A stretch of DNA of 64,000 bases. Origin: Achromobacter aegrifaciens. Its GTDB lineage: Bacteria > Pseudomonadota > Gammaproteobacteria > Burkholderiales > Burkholderiaceae_B. Each line of letters begins with the position of its first letter. Position 1 is the first letter of the stretch. The notes beneath the pieces are model-generated. The model saw only the letters and a program-made list of their open reading frames with translations. It searched no databases and had not been told where the DNA came from. The stretch is from assembly GCF_902859735.1 (NCBI RefSeq), contig NZ_CADIJY010000001.1, positions 62,001-126,000 on the forward strand, written 5' to 3'. A program made the position numbers and the translations under genes. This document shows positions 19,415 to 28,978 of the stretch, piece after piece.

Positions 19415-19420
19415 TATAAT
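19415..19420 (+). promoter_or_regulatory. Probable -10 element upstream of ugd
   Basis: A perfect TATAAT lies 62 bases upstream of the ugd start. No good -35 hexamer is present at 16-18 bases, so the promoter is tentative. Confidence 0.35.
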
Positions 19421-19482
19421 GACGGCCGGCGCCGGATTGAGTCATCTGGCGCAACGATTACCTATTTTGAAGGCGTTCAGGC

Positions 19483-20805
19483 ATGAAGATCACGGTCGTG
19501 GGTACCGGTTACGTGGGGTTGGTGTCGGGGGCGTGCCTGGCCGACATGGGCAACGACGTCATGTGTCTGGACGTGGACGCGGCGAAGATCGCCCTCTTGC
19601 GCCAGGGCGGCATTCCCATCTATGAGCCGGGCCTCGAAGACCTGGTGCGCCGCAACGTGCAGGCGGGCCGCCTGCATTTCACCGACGACGTCGCGCAGAG
19701 CGTGGCTTTCGGCGACGTGCAGTTCATCGCCGTCGGCACCCCGCCCGGCGAGGACGGTTCGGCCGACCTGAAATACGTGCTGGCCGCCGCCCAGAACATC
19801 GCTCGCCACATGACGTCGCGCAAGCTCATCGTGGACAAGTCCACCGTGCCGGTGGGCACGGCCGACAAGGTGCGCGATGTCGTGGCGCGTGAATTGGCCG
19901 CACGCGGCGTGGACATCCCCTTCAGCGTGGCGTCCAACCCCGAGTTCCTGAAGGAAGGCGCCGCCATCAACGACTTCATGAGCCCGGACCGGGTCGTGGT
20001 TGGCGCGGACGACGACTACACCATCGGCGTCATGCGTCGCATCTACGAGCCCTTCCAGCGCACCCACGACCGCCTGATGGTGATGGACGTGCGTTCGGCC
20101 GAGCTGACCAAGTACGCCGCCAACGCCATGCTGGCCACGCGCATTTCCTTCATGAACGAAATGGCGAACCTGGCTGAAGCCCTGGGCGCGGATATCGAAC
20201 AAGTGCGCCGTGGCATCGGCGCCGACCCGCGCATCGGCTATCACTTCCTGTATCCCGGCGCGGGCTACGGCGGCTCCTGCTTCCCCAAGGACGTGCAGGC
20301 GCTGGTCAACACAGCCGCCGAGAACGCCTTGCCCATGCGCGTCATCGAGGCCGCCGAGGCTGCCAACCACGCGCAGAAATTCCGCCTGTCCGAAAAACTG
20401 GTGGCGCGTTTCGGCGAAGACCTCAAGGGCCGCAAGATCGCGCTGTGGGGCCTGTCCTTCAAGCCCAACACCGATGACATGCGCGAAGCGCCCAGCCTGA
20501 CTGTCATCGCCGAACTGACGCGCCGCGGCGCCGAGGTGCGCGCCTATGACCCCGTCGCCATGCACGAGGCCGCGCGCGCGCTGGCCGGCAAGCCCGGCAT
20601 CAGCTTCGCCACCGACATGTACGACGCGCTGGACGGCGCCGACGCGCTCCTGATCGCGACCGAATGGAAGGTCTTCCGCGCGCCCGACTTCGATCGCGTC
20701 AAAGCCCTGCTCAAGACCCCGCTCATCATCGACGGCCGCAATCTCTACACGCCCGCGGACGTGCGCGGCCTGGGCTTCGAGTACTCGGGCATCGGCCGCG
20801 CATGA
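19483..20805 (+). CDS. ugd: UDP-glucose 6-dehydrogenase
   Basis: Oxidises UDP-glucose to UDP-glucuronate with two NAD+. 440 residues. The N-terminal Rossmann motif is [20 protein letters not shown]. The catalytic cysteine is in [12 protein letters not shown] (near residue 264), and the C-terminal NAD/UDP domain has [20 protein letters not shown]. It overlaps the following glycosyltransferase gene by 4 bases (ATGA), suggesting that the product is used by that pathway. This enzyme is of the glucose type and differs from the capsule dehydrogenase TviB at 39556. Confidence 0.93.
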   Translation: MKITVVGTGYVGLVSGACLADMGNDVMCLDVDAAKIALLRQGGIPIYEPGLEDLVRRNVQAGRLHFTDDVAQSVAFGDVQFIAVGTPPGEDGSADLKYVLAAAQNIARHMTSRKLIVDKSTVPVGTADKVRDVVARELAARGVDIPFSVASNPEFLKEGAAINDFMSPDRVVVGADDDYTIGVMRRIYEPFQRTHDRLMVMDVRSAELTKYAANAMLATRISFMNEMANLAEALGADIEQVRRGIGADPRIGYHFLYPGAGYGGSCFPKDVQALVNTAAENALPMRVIEAAEAANHAQKFRLSEKLVARFGEDLKGRKIALWGLSFKPNTDDMREAPSLTVIAELTRRGAEVRAYDPVAMHEAARALAGKPGISFATDMYDALDGADALLIATEWKVFRAPDFDRVKALLKTPLIIDGRNLYTPADVRGLGFEYSGIGRA

Positions 20806-21860
20806 AGATCCTGCAGCTGAACTTCGAGAAGGGCTGGCGCGGCGGCGAACGGCAGACGCTGTACTGCATGCGCGCATTCCGCAAGGCTGGCCACGACGTC
20901 GAAGTGATGTGCCGCGAAGGCGCGCCCTTGGCCGAGCGCGCGCGCCAGGAGGGCTTCGTGGCCCATACCTGCCGCAACGTGCCGGGGCAGCTGGCCTTCC
21001 TGGCCGGCGCCGGCCGCTACGACATAGTTCATGCCCAGACCGCCAACACCATCACCTGGGCGGTCCTCACCAAATGGCTGCACCGCCGGCCGGTGGCGTT
21101 TTCCCGCCGCACGTCCTTCGTGGTCAAACCCGGCGACGAATGGAAGACCGGCTTCAAGTGGCGCCACGCCGACCTGTTTGTGGCGATCAGCGAGATGGCC
21201 GCCGGCGAGCCGCGCCGCCTGGGGATCGAGCCCGTCATCATCCGCAGCGCCGTCGAGCCGCACCAGATCGACACCGAGAATGTCGCCCAGCTGGTGCGGG
21301 AATTCGATCTGGCCGGCAAGAAGGTCATGGCCACGTCGGCCGCGCTGATCCGCGACAAGGACCCGGTCACGCTGGTGCGCGCCGTGGCCGAATTGGCCAA
21401 GACGCGCCGCGACTTCGTGTTCCTGCACTTCGGCGCCGGCGGCGACCGCGAGCAGCAGGCCAAGGATGAGGCGCGCAAGCTCGGCATCGAGGACGTCTAT
21501 CGCTTCGCCGGCTTTCGCAAGGGCGTGGAAGATTTCTACAGCATCCTCGACGTGTTCGTCATGAGCTCCGAGGAAGAGGCCCTGGGCAGCAGCGTGCTGG
21601 ATGCTTTCCTGCAACGCGTGCCGGTGGTGTCCACCGATGCTGGCGGCCTGAAGGAAAGCCTTGCCGACGGACGCGGCGTGCTGTGCGCCGTGGGTGATTT
21701 CCAGGCCATGGCGCAGGGCATGGCGCGCTGCCTGGACGACGCGGCCTTCCGCCAGGAAGTCACCGAGCGCGCCTATGCCTACGTGCGAGACGAGCACGAC
21801 GTGCAGAAGATGGGCAACCGCTACCTGGCGCAGTTCGATCGCGTGATCGCCCGCCGCTGA
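20802..21860 (+). CDS. GT4 family glycosyltransferase
   Basis: 352 residues, GT-B fold. The N-terminus has [16 protein letters not shown], typical of retaining GT4 enzymes acting on cell-surface glycans. The C-terminal half has the nucleotide-sugar site with [13 protein letters not shown], a variant of the E-x7-E motif. ATG 20802 overlaps the ugd stop, so the two are translated together and UDP-glucuronate is a reasonable donor candidate (inference). Acceptor unknown; LPS core or an exopolysaccharide is likely. Confidence 0.8.
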   Translation: MKILQLNFEKGWRGGERQTLYCMRAFRKAGHDVEVMCREGAPLAERARQEGFVAHTCRNVPGQLAFLAGAGRYDIVHAQTANTITWAVLTKWLHRRPVAFSRRTSFVVKPGDEWKTGFKWRHADLFVAISEMAAGEPRRLGIEPVIIRSAVEPHQIDTENVAQLVREFDLAGKKVMATSAALIRDKDPVTLVRAVAELAKTRRDFVFLHFGAGGDREQQAKDEARKLGIEDVYRFAGFRKGVEDFYSILDVFVMSSEEEALGSSVLDAFLQRVPVVSTDAGGLKESLADGRGVLCAVGDFQAMAQGMARCLDDAAFRQEVTERAYAYVRDEHDVQKMGNRYLAQFDRVIARR

Positions 21861-21871
21861 TCCGACCTGCC

Positions 21872-22372
21872 TCAGGTCCGCAGGTCTATCCGGGTCTCGA
21901 ACTTGGCGCGATGCACCGAGAAGAACGTGCGCACATTGCGCACGTTGGCCTGCGCGGTGAAAGCGCGGTGCACCAGCGCGTGATAGGCCGGCATGTCCTT
22001 CACCTGCGCGATCACCACGAAATCCGGCCCGGGCGAGACCCGGTAGCACTGCAGCACCGCGGACTCGGCCAGCATGCTTTGCTCGAACGCGTCCAGGCTC
22101 TCAGCCGCCTGCACGTCCAGCGTGATCTCGACGATGGCGGTCAGCGTGCTGCCCAGCTTTTCCGCCGCCAGGATGGCCACCTGCCTGTCTATCACCCCTT
22201 CATCCACCAGCCGCCGCACCCGCCGCAGGCAGGTCGGAGGCGAGGCATGCACGCGTTGCGCCAGCTCTTGGTTGGTCAGCGAGCTGTCTTCTTGTAACTG
22301 TTCAAGAATGCGCCGGTCCAGATCATCCAGCTCTGGCAGGGAAATCTGTGCGTTTTGCATGATTAATTTCAA
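21872..22372 (-). CDS. Lrp/AsnC family transcriptional regulator
   Basis: 166 residues. An N-terminal winged helix-turn-helix (LTNQELAQRVHASPPTCLRR, about 33-52) is followed by the RAM ligand-binding domain (about 80-150), which contains GPDFVVIAQV. Members respond to amino acids. An alternative start is at Met5 (22360). It is divergent from glmS across an AT-rich 140-base region. Autoregulation is usual for the family; control of glmS is possible but not shown. Confidence 0.9.
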   Translation of the reverse strand: MKLIMQNAQISLPELDDLDRRILEQLQEDSSLTNQELAQRVHASPPTCLRRVRRLVDEGVIDRQVAILAAEKLGSTLTAIVEITLDVQAAESLDAFEQSMLAESAVLQCYRVSPGPDFVVIAQVKDMPAYHALVHRAFTAQANVRNVRTFFSVHRAKFETRIDLRT

Positions 22373-22444
22373 AAAAATGATCTGGAAGAAATATTATTTA
22401 ATCACAATCATGTAAGGGAATTAACTTCCATTTTTAACTGCATA

Positions 22445-22461
22445 AAGAAATCAAATTTCTT
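22445..22461. promoter_or_regulatory. Palindrome in the lrp-type/glmS divergent region
   Basis: AAGAAAT and ATTTCTT flank a CAA centre, a perfect 7-3-7 inverted repeat in an AT-rich tract. Lrp/AsnC proteins bind AT-rich palindromes of about 15 bases, so this is a candidate operator. It could be coincidental in such AT-rich sequence. Confidence 0.3.
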
Positions 22462-22512
22462 GCGGGGACGAGCACAATGCGTCGGTACACGAACTTACCG
22501 GAGCACTCTCCT

Positions 22513-24345
22513 ATGTGCGGCATTGTTGGCGCCGTCGCCCAGCGCGACATCACCCCGATCCTCGTTGAAGGCCTCAAGCGCCTTGAGTACCGCGGCTACG
22601 ACTCCTGCGGCGTCGCCGTCTACGCCGACGGGCATCTGCGCCGCACGCGCAGCACGCAACGCGTGGCCGAATTGGCCGAACAGGTTGCGCAGGACAAGGT
22701 CAGCGGCTTCACCGGCATCGCCCACACCCGCTGGGCTACCCACGGCGTGCCGGCCACGCACAATGCCCACCCGCACTTCTCGCGCCTGGGCAACGACGAG
22801 CCGCGCATCGCGCTGGTCCACAACGGCATCATCGAGAACCACGACGAACTGCGCGCCGAGCTGCAGGCCGTGGGCTATGTCTTCGAAAGCCAGACCGATA
22901 CCGAAGTGATCGCGCACCTGGTCAACCACCTGTATGCCGGCGACCTGTTCGAAGCCGTGCAGAATGCCGTGCGCCGCCTGCATGGCGCCTACGCCATCGC
23001 CGTGTTCTGCCGCGACGAGCCGCACCGCGTGGTCGGCGCGCGCCAAGGCTCGCCGCTGGTCGTGGGCGTGGGCCAGAACGAGAACTTCCTGGCTTCCGAC
23101 GCGCTGGCCCTGGCCGGCACCACCGACCAGATCATCTACCTGGAAGACGGCGACGTCGTCGACCTGCAGCTCTCGCGCGTCTGGATCGTGGACGCCAACG
23201 GCAAGAACGTGGACCGCGAAGTCCACACCGTGCATGTGCATACCGGCGCGGCCGAACTCGGCCCTTACCGCCACTACATGCAGAAGGAAATCTTCGAGCA
23301 GCCGCGCGCCGTGGGCGACACGCTGCAGGACATCGAAGCCATCACGCCCGAACTCTTCGGCGACCAGGCCTACAAGATCTTCAAGGACGTCGATTCCCTG
23401 CTGATCCTGGCCTGCGGCACCAGCTACTACGCCGGCTTGACCGCCAAGTACTGGATCGAGTCCATCGCCAAGATCCCCGTGGCGGTGGAAATCGCCAGCG
23501 AATACCGCTATCGCGACAGCGTGCCCAACCCGCGCTCGTTGGTGGTCACGATCTCGCAGTCCGGCGAAACCGCCGACACCCTGGCCGCGCTCAAGCATGC
23601 GCGCTCGCTGGGCATGGAAAACACGCTGACCATCTGCAACGTGTCCACCAGCGCCATGGTGCGCGAGTGCAAGCTGTCGTACATCACGCGTGCCGGCGTC
23701 GAGATCGGCGTGGCTTCCACCAAGGCCTTCACCACCCAGCTCACCGCGCTGTTCCTGCTGACCCTGGCATTGGCCCAGGTACGCGGCCACCTGACCGAAG
23801 AGCAGGAAGCCGAACACCTGAAGGCGCTGCGCCACCTGCCCGTGGCCATCGGCTCGGTGCTGGCCCTGGAGCCCCAGATCATGGCCTGGGCCGACCGCTT
23901 CGCCTCCAAGGAAAACGCCCTGTTCCTGGGCCGCGGCATGCACTACCCGATCGCCCTGGAAGGCGCGCTCAAGCTCAAGGAAATCAGCTACATCCACGCC
24001 GAAGCCTACCCGGCCGGCGAACTCAAGCACGGCCCGCTGGCCCTGGTGACCGAGCACATGCCCGTGGTCACCATCGCGCCCAAGGACGAACTGCTGGAAA
24101 AGCTGAAGTCCAACATGCAGGAAGTGCGCGCGCGCGGCGGCGAGCTGTATGTCTTCGCCGATGCCGACAGCAAGATCCAGAGCGCCGAAGGCATGCACGT
24201 GATCCGCATGCCCGAGCACTACGGCAAGCTTTCGCCCATCCTGCACACCATCCCGCTGCAGCTGCTGTCGTACCACACGGCGTGCGCGCGAGGCACGGAC
24301 GTGGACAAGCCGCGTAATCTGGCCAAGAGCGTGACGGTGGAGTAA
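22513..24345 (+). CDS. glmS: Glutamine-fructose-6-phosphate aminotransferase (isomerizing)
   Basis: Makes glucosamine-6-phosphate, the entry to UDP-GlcNAc synthesis. 610 residues starting MCGIVGAV, whose Cys2 is the glutaminase nucleophile once Met is removed; this fixes the start at 22513, not the longer upstream frame. Two SIS domains bind fructose-6-phosphate, with [19 protein letters not shown] and the C-terminal LAKSVTVE. The 3' end carries the conserved TnsD-binding sequence of attTn7. A strong terminator follows. Confidence 0.97.
   Translation: MCGIVGAVAQRDITPILVEGLKRLEYRGYDSCGVAVYADGHLRRTRSTQRVAELAEQVAQDKVSGFTGIAHTRWATHGVPATHNAHPHFSRLGNDEPRIALVHNGIIENHDELRAELQAVGYVFESQTDTEVIAHLVNHLYAGDLFEAVQNAVRRLHGAYAIAVFCRDEPHRVVGARQGSPLVVGVGQNENFLASDALALAGTTDQIIYLEDGDVVDLQLSRVWIVDANGKNVDREVHTVHVHTGAAELGPYRHYMQKEIFEQPRAVGDTLQDIEAITPELFGDQAYKIFKDVDSLLILACGTSYYAGLTAKYWIESIAKIPVAVEIASEYRYRDSVPNPRSLVVTISQSGETADTLAALKHARSLGMENTLTICNVSTSAMVRECKLSYITRAGVEIGVASTKAFTTQLTALFLLTLALAQVRGHLTEEQEAEHLKALRHLPVAIGSVLALEPQIMAWADRFASKENALFLGRGMHYPIALEGALKLKEISYIHAEAYPAGELKHGPLALVTEHMPVVTIAPKDELLEKLKSNMQEVRARGGELYVFADADSKIQSAEGMHVIRMPEHYGKLSPILHTIPLQLLSYHTACARGTDVDKPRNLAKSVTVE
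24283..24345 (+). other. attTn7-type TnsD target within the 3' end of glmS
   Basis: The last 60 bases of glmS, coding for [20 protein letters not shown], closely match the sequence that TnsD of Tn7 recognises in enterobacterial glmS, from which Tn7 inserts about 25 bases beyond the stop. The accessory island starts right after it. I see no Tn7 transposition genes or end sequences, so this is a potential or past insertion site only. Confidence 0.55.
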
Positions 24346-24360
24346 GGCCGGTCGCCTCAA

Positions 24361-24395
24361 GAAAAATGCCGCTCCAGTAGCGGCATTTTTTTTCA
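24361..24395 (+). terminator. Terminator of glmS
   Basis: The AAAAATGCCGCT/AGCGGCATTTTT stem has a five-base loop (CCAGT) and runs into eight T. It is a textbook rho-independent terminator 17 bases after the glmS stop. Confidence 0.95.
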
Positions 24396-24512
24396 CAATA
24401 TCCCGGACGACTCCTGCGGGCAAGAGAATAAATACAAGCAATGCGGCCTTCGGGACAGCTAATGTCCGGACCGCGATCCAAACTGCGTATTCCCAATTCA
24501 AGTGGAGACGCA

Positions 24513-25241
24513 GTGTCGGACTCGATAGCAATCCGTGGAATTCATACCGCATCCAATCGCCCCGCGGTTTCCCTGCACGGCTGGGGCATGCCTGCGGAGG
24601 ATATCGTCTTGCTTGTGCGGCAGCTTGCGCAGGAAATGCCGGTCTTTGATTGGCACGCGGATACGGACGCGCCGCAGGGCGCGCTATCGCTGCATCTTGT
24701 CGACTTTGCCGCGCTGACAGGAAAAGGGCGTGCCGTATGGAATACCTTTGGCCCGATCGAGGCCATGCGTCAGGCTCGTGAGCAGGGCGTGGCCGCATTG
24801 GCTCTGTGCCGCGGCCGGGTCAGCCAGTTGCCCGCCGTTCGCAAGGGCGTCTGGGTCATGGCGGCGGACAAGCCTTGGGCGTCCGCCGTGCAAACGCTGG
24901 TGCGGGCGCTGGCGGCTCTGGAATGGAACCGTACGGAAGGCTACAAGGCCCTGCATGCATGGCGCGCCGCGCGCAGGTTCGCCGACGCCAATCTTCTTTC
25001 CGTTCTTGGCTTCGATGAAACCGCTGCCGGATTTTCGGAGGTGCTGCGTGAGGCGCTGACCGCATTGCTGATGCAGCCGGCCGCGCTAGCGGTCGCCGGC
25101 GTCCCCGAACGGGAGTTGCAGCGCACGATCATCGAAGCGGGTTTGCATGAATTGCAGCCTTTGACCGCCGCGCCCATGACTTTGGATGGTGCGATGCGCG
25201 TGGATGCGTTGCTGGGTTTTGAGTGGCCTGTTCTCGAGTAA
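24513..25241 (+). CDS. Hypothetical protein, first gene of the accessory island
   Basis: 242 residues from GTG 24513, which has GGAG five bases upstream; a longer in-frame start at 24441 lacks one. I do not recognise a family. The protein is soluble with no signal peptide or membrane helix. It has a mixed alpha/beta look, with a Trp/Asp-rich region near residues 43-50 (PVFDWHADTD) and long amphipathic helices from about 130 to 200. Strand and position place it upstream of the WYL regulator (206 bases apart). It could belong to the island or be a separate cargo gene. Confidence 0.6.
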   Translation: MSDSIAIRGIHTASNRPAVSLHGWGMPAEDIVLLVRQLAQEMPVFDWHADTDAPQGALSLHLVDFAALTGKGRAVWNTFGPIEAMRQAREQGVAALALCRGRVSQLPAVRKGVWVMAADKPWASAVQTLVRALAALEWNRTEGYKALHAWRAARRFADANLLSVLGFDETAAGFSEVLREALTALLMQPAALAVAGVPERELQRTIIEAGLHELQPLTAAPMTLDGAMRVDALLGFEWPVLE

Positions 25242-25447
25242 ATCCAGCCGATTATTTTTATCGGGATTTTGCGCCTCCGGTTGTCGTCACGCGTTGCGGA
25301 TGTAGGAGGGGCGCGCGATGCCCAGCGGTTCCGCTTCATGAGGGATTATTCCCTTGCACTGGCGCCTGATTACGCGGGCTATGTCCGCTCTGGTAAATTC
25401 CAGTTAACCATCGTAATAATTCCTTATCGAAGCGAGCGAGTCCCTGC

Positions 25448-26473
25448 ATGCCCCCGCTGGTTGCCAATATATTTCATATTTTGAAGGACGCCGAACAAGG
25501 CGGGCACTTCATAAGTACGCCGGAAATACACCGAGCGTTGTGCAGGTCAGATCCCGATCCTCCCGTCGTCAAGACGGTTCTGCGCACATTGCAGAAGCTG
25601 CTTGACCAGCAACTGGTGGAATGCGAAAGGCGCGGGACGGCGCTCGTTTGGCGCAGGTGCGCCGGCGCTGGCGGCGTGCCCGCCAGGGCCGCAGGCCTGA
25701 TGACGCATGAACAGGCGCTGGCGCTTCAGACCTTGAAGCGCTTTTCATCCCGTCAGATTCCGTCGCTGGTTTCCGAATCGCTGTCTTCCCTGTTCGACAC
25801 CGCCGAGAAACGGCTGGGCGTTTCTCACAGCGACAGCGAACGCCGCTATCGGAAATGGGTGGATAAAGTAGAAGTAGAAAGCGGCGCTTTTGCCTTGCAG
25901 CATCCAGCTATAGACTCAAACACCTTTTCCACCGTGTCGCGCGCTCTGTTTTTCGAGCAGAAACTGGAAGTGGTTTATCGCGTTCGCTCCAAAGCGGATC
26001 AGGAAACGACGAAGATAATCGACCCGTTGGGATTGGTCGAGGTGGGCGGGGTGATCTATCTCGTTGCGGCCATTGCGGGCTATGCCAAGCCCGCAATGTA
26101 CCGGCTTGACAGGGTGGTCAGCGCCAGCATGTTGCCGGAGATATTCGCCTATCCACGGGAATTCAGCTTGGCCGAGTATGTGAAGCAGCAGCGGCAGTTC
26201 GATTTCATGGTTGAGGGCGCGGTGGAAGTGGAATTGCGCTTTCTCAATGGCGCAGGCAATCATCTGATTGAATCGCCGTTATCCGATGATCAAGTGGTGC
26301 AGTACATCGGATCCGAACTGCGGGTCACGGGCACGGTCTTGCTCAGCAAACGTTTGCGCTGGTGGCTGCGGTCGTTCGGCCCCAACGTAGAAGTCTTGGG
26401 ACCTGAGGCATTGCGCGAGGAAATGGCCGCCGAAGTGCGCGCACTTTCGGCGCTATATGCGACGCACGCATGA
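25448..26473 (+). CDS. WYL-domain transcriptional regulator
   Basis: 341 residues. An N-terminal winged helix (about 1-75) is followed by a linker and a WYL domain (about 165-245) with IIDPLGLVEVGGVIYLVAAI and YRLDRVVSA. The C-terminal WCX-like extension has RWWLRSFGPNVEVLGPEALR. WYL proteins bind nucleic-acid or nucleotide ligands and often control phage-defence genes, as BrxR and CapW do. It lies at the head of the helicase-nuclease genes on the same strand and is the likely regulator of the island. Confidence 0.88.
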   Translation: MPPLVANIFHILKDAEQGGHFISTPEIHRALCRSDPDPPVVKTVLRTLQKLLDQQLVECERRGTALVWRRCAGAGGVPARAAGLMTHEQALALQTLKRFSSRQIPSLVSESLSSLFDTAEKRLGVSHSDSERRYRKWVDKVEVESGAFALQHPAIDSNTFSTVSRALFFEQKLEVVYRVRSKADQETTKIIDPLGLVEVGGVIYLVAAIAGYAKPAMYRLDRVVSASMLPEIFAYPREFSLAEYVKQQRQFDFMVEGAVEVELRFLNGAGNHLIESPLSDDQVVQYIGSELRVTGTVLLSKRLRWWLRSFGPNVEVLGPEALREEMAAEVRALSALYATHA

Positions 26474-26573
26474 ATGCGTAGGGGATCGGGACATGTAATG
26501 TCCCGATCCCCTCCTATTCTGTCCGGGATGCGGCAGTCATCTTGCCGCCGATCTTGCCTATCCCGGAGTACAC

Positions 26574-26738
26574 ATGATCAACAACAACGCCACGCCCCTG
26601 GAACACCTGGCCGCATTCGCCATTGTGTTCGTGACAGGTGTATTGAGCACTGCAATCCTGGGCCGATATATCGATGCAGTCAGGCGAGATGGGGTAGAAG
26701 ACGCCTGCGGAAAAATGACTGAGCCAGGCGCCAACTGA
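26574..26738 (+). CDS. Small single-pass membrane protein (54 residues)
   Basis: ATG 26574 to TGA 26738 encodes MINNNATPLEHLAAFAIVFV and continues through one hydrophobic helix (about 10-30) to a charged tail (YIDAVRRDGVEDACGK). A CCCGGAG ribosome site lies six bases upstream, which argues for real translation. I do not recognise a family. It stands between the WYL regulator and the zinc-ribbon gene on the same strand. Membrane-tethered partners are frequent in defence islands, but no role can be assigned. Confidence 0.5.
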   Translation: MINNNATPLEHLAAFAIVFVTGVLSTAILGRYIDAVRRDGVEDACGKMTEPGAN

Positions 26739-26781
26739 TAGCGTTCCCCATATCTCGTTCTGCTTACCCTGGAGTCGCAGC

Positions 26782-26988
26782 ATGCCTGTCCGTCCCCGGC
26801 CATTCACTCAAATATGCACCCAATGCAACTGGATACGGACATTTGCGCCCGCCAGTGACGCGCTTGTCGTCGGGCGGGATATTGCGGCGCATTGCCCAAA
26901 ATGCCAATCAAAGCAACTGCGATGCGTCGCACCCTCGGCGCTCGCGCTAGTTTCGAGCCGGTTGAAACGGCTGCTGAACTTGGAATAA
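26782..26988 (+). CDS. Small zinc-ribbon protein
   Basis: 68 residues with two paired cysteine motifs, C12-x2-C15 and C39-x2-C42, spaced as in a rubredoxin-like zinc ribbon. A basic C-terminal tail (SSRLKRLLNLE) follows. GGAG precedes ATG 26782. Such proteins bind DNA, RNA or a protein partner. It is 43 bases after the small membrane protein and is followed by the NERD-helicase gene after a 274-base gap that holds no convincing reading frame. Confidence 0.65.
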   Translation: MPVRPRPFTQICTQCNWIRTFAPASDALVVGRDIAAHCPKCQSKQLRCVAPSALALVSSRLKRLLNLE

Positions 26989-27262
26989 AGCGCTAGGAAC
27001 TTGCTGTGTTTCCCGGTTCCAGCGCGAGGTCATGGCAGTACCATTTGCCAGATGCCCTAATGGGCGTGCCATTCAAAAATGAAATGGGATGCCCGATAGG
27101 GTATGCTCACGCCTTGTATTCAAATGATTTCAAGTAAGTCAAAATGTTGACTTTGACAGATTGGCCCTTTCGGCCTGGCAAGGGTCATTCCCCAGACTGA
27201 CGACATATTCCTGATGCCCCCGGCATCGCCCGCCAATTTCGCCTGAAAAGGAGCTTTGCAAC

Positions 27263-28918
27263 ATGGCGCGTATCGTGCCGGACGGTTGGCAGACCATGGA
27301 CGCCATCGGTGCCATGCGTCGGGAGTTCGAGACCTTGGAGTCGTTGGCGCAGGGGTTGCCGGACGAGTACACGGTTTATCACGCCGTGCACTGGACCAAT
27401 ATCGAACGCTCTCACGCCATTCATGGCGAAGTCGATTTCGTCATCGTCAACCAGTCCGGGCACATGATGCTCATTGAGCAGAAATGCGGGTCATTGGAAG
27501 AGACGCCTGACGGGCTGGCGAAGAACTATGGCGGTGGCAAACTGAAATCGGTGCCCGCGCAAATGGGTCGCACGGTGAATAGCTTGCGAAGCAAGCTGGC
27601 GCGGGTTCTGAACGGCGCCTACATCGAGATCGAGCATTTGCTCTACTGCCCGGACTATTTGTGCAAGACGCTGCAAACCGTGGGCGTGATGTCCGAACGT
27701 ATCGTCGACGCCGGCCGGCGCGACGCATTATGCTCGGTGATTCAGCAGATACTCCCCGCGGGCGTTGCGGGTCCGCTGTACGCGCAGGTGCATCGGTTTC
27801 TCTGCGACCTCATTCAACTGGAGGCGGACGCCAGTGCGCTGGTGGGGCGGGCCAAAGCCCTCGTCACCCGCGTGTCCAGCGGCCTGGCCTATTGGGCCCG
27901 GCAAATCGACATGACGCCCTTTCGACTGCACGTAAACGGTACGGCCGGCTCTGGAAAGACGCAGTTGGCCCTGGCCGAGTACCGCGCGGCAGTCGACGCT
28001 GGCCACAGGCCGCTATATCTCTGCTTCAACCGGCCTCTGGCGGACCACATCGCCACGATCGTGCCCTCCGGCGGCGCGGTCTGCACGTTCCACATGTTGT
28101 GCGTACGTATGGTCAGACAGTCGGGATCCGCGCCTGACTTCAATGACGCAATGGCTTTCGAGCAACTGGTCAATGCCTGCCGGGAGTTGGCTGTCCCGCC
28201 GGATCTGACCTTCGATACGGTCATCATCGATGAAGGGCAGGACATCAAGGCTGAATGGTTCGACCTGATTCTGCGCCATGCCCGCGACAACGCTCGCATA
28301 CTCTGGCTGGAAGACCCGATGCAGAAACTGTATCGCCATGCTGCCGTGCAACTGCCGGGTTGGATACGCCTGCGGGCGGACAAGAATTTCCGTAGTCCGC
28401 GTTCGGTCGTTCAATTACTGCAGGCATTGGTCCCGGACGGGATGGCCGTCGTGCCTGCATCGCCAGTCATTGGTCACGAAGTGGAATTCCTTACCTACGA
28501 GACCGCCGCGCAGTTGCTGGACCAAGTCAAGGAAGGTGTGCGCCTGTGCCAATCTGCCGGGTTCGCGACGACGGACATCGCGCTTCTCAGTTATCGGGGA
28601 AGGGATAACTCCCGCATCCTATCCTACGATCAGTTGGGTCCCTATGTGCTGAAGAAATTTCTTGGCACCTACGATGCTGAGGGCCGGCCGGAGTATTCGG
28701 AAGGCTCGCTGGTGACGGATACCGTGCACCGCTTCAAGGGGCAGTCCGCGCCGGCAGTCGTGATGGCGGAGATCGATTTCGAAGCGCTGGGCGACGATGA
28801 GGTCCGCCGCTTGTTCGTAGGCGCGACTCGCGCCTCGATGAAACTGGTCTTGGTCCTGTCCGACCGGGCGGCGGGGCGATTGCTCGCACGTCTTGAAGGC
28901 TGCCCGGCGACTGCGTGA
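27263..28918 (+). CDS. NERD nuclease-SF1 helicase fusion
   Basis: 551 residues with two modules. Residues about 20-150 form a NERD-type PD-(D/E)xK nuclease, with E56-V-D58 and E72-Q-K74 as the candidate metal site. Residues about 220-550 form a UvrD-like helicase core: Walker A GTAGSGKT (226-233), Walker B IIDEGQD (321-327), motif IV/V-like VHRFKGQ, and the late motif LFVGATRASMKLVLV. AAGGAG precedes the ATG. It is followed 60 bases later by the AddB-like nuclease gene. It probably processes DNA ends of invading or damaged DNA (inference). Confidence 0.85.
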   Translation: MARIVPDGWQTMDAIGAMRREFETLESLAQGLPDEYTVYHAVHWTNIERSHAIHGEVDFVIVNQSGHMMLIEQKCGSLEETPDGLAKNYGGGKLKSVPAQMGRTVNSLRSKLARVLNGAYIEIEHLLYCPDYLCKTLQTVGVMSERIVDAGRRDALCSVIQQILPAGVAGPLYAQVHRFLCDLIQLEADASALVGRAKALVTRVSSGLAYWARQIDMTPFRLHVNGTAGSGKTQLALAEYRAAVDAGHRPLYLCFNRPLADHIATIVPSGGAVCTFHMLCVRMVRQSGSAPDFNDAMAFEQLVNACRELAVPPDLTFDTVIIDEGQDIKAEWFDLILRHARDNARILWLEDPMQKLYRHAAVQLPGWIRLRADKNFRSPRSVVQLLQALVPDGMAVVPASPVIGHEVEFLTYETAAQLLDQVKEGVRLCQSAGFATTDIALLSYRGRDNSRILSYDQLGPYVLKKFLGTYDAEGRPEYSEGSLVTDTVHRFKGQSAPAVVMAEIDFEALGDDEVRRLFVGATRASMKLVLVLSDRAAGRLLARLEGCPATA

Positions 28919-28978
28919 TCAGTCCCGTGGCGGCTTCCGGGAACAGCCATTCACCCCTTTGGCACCTCTGACCTGAGA

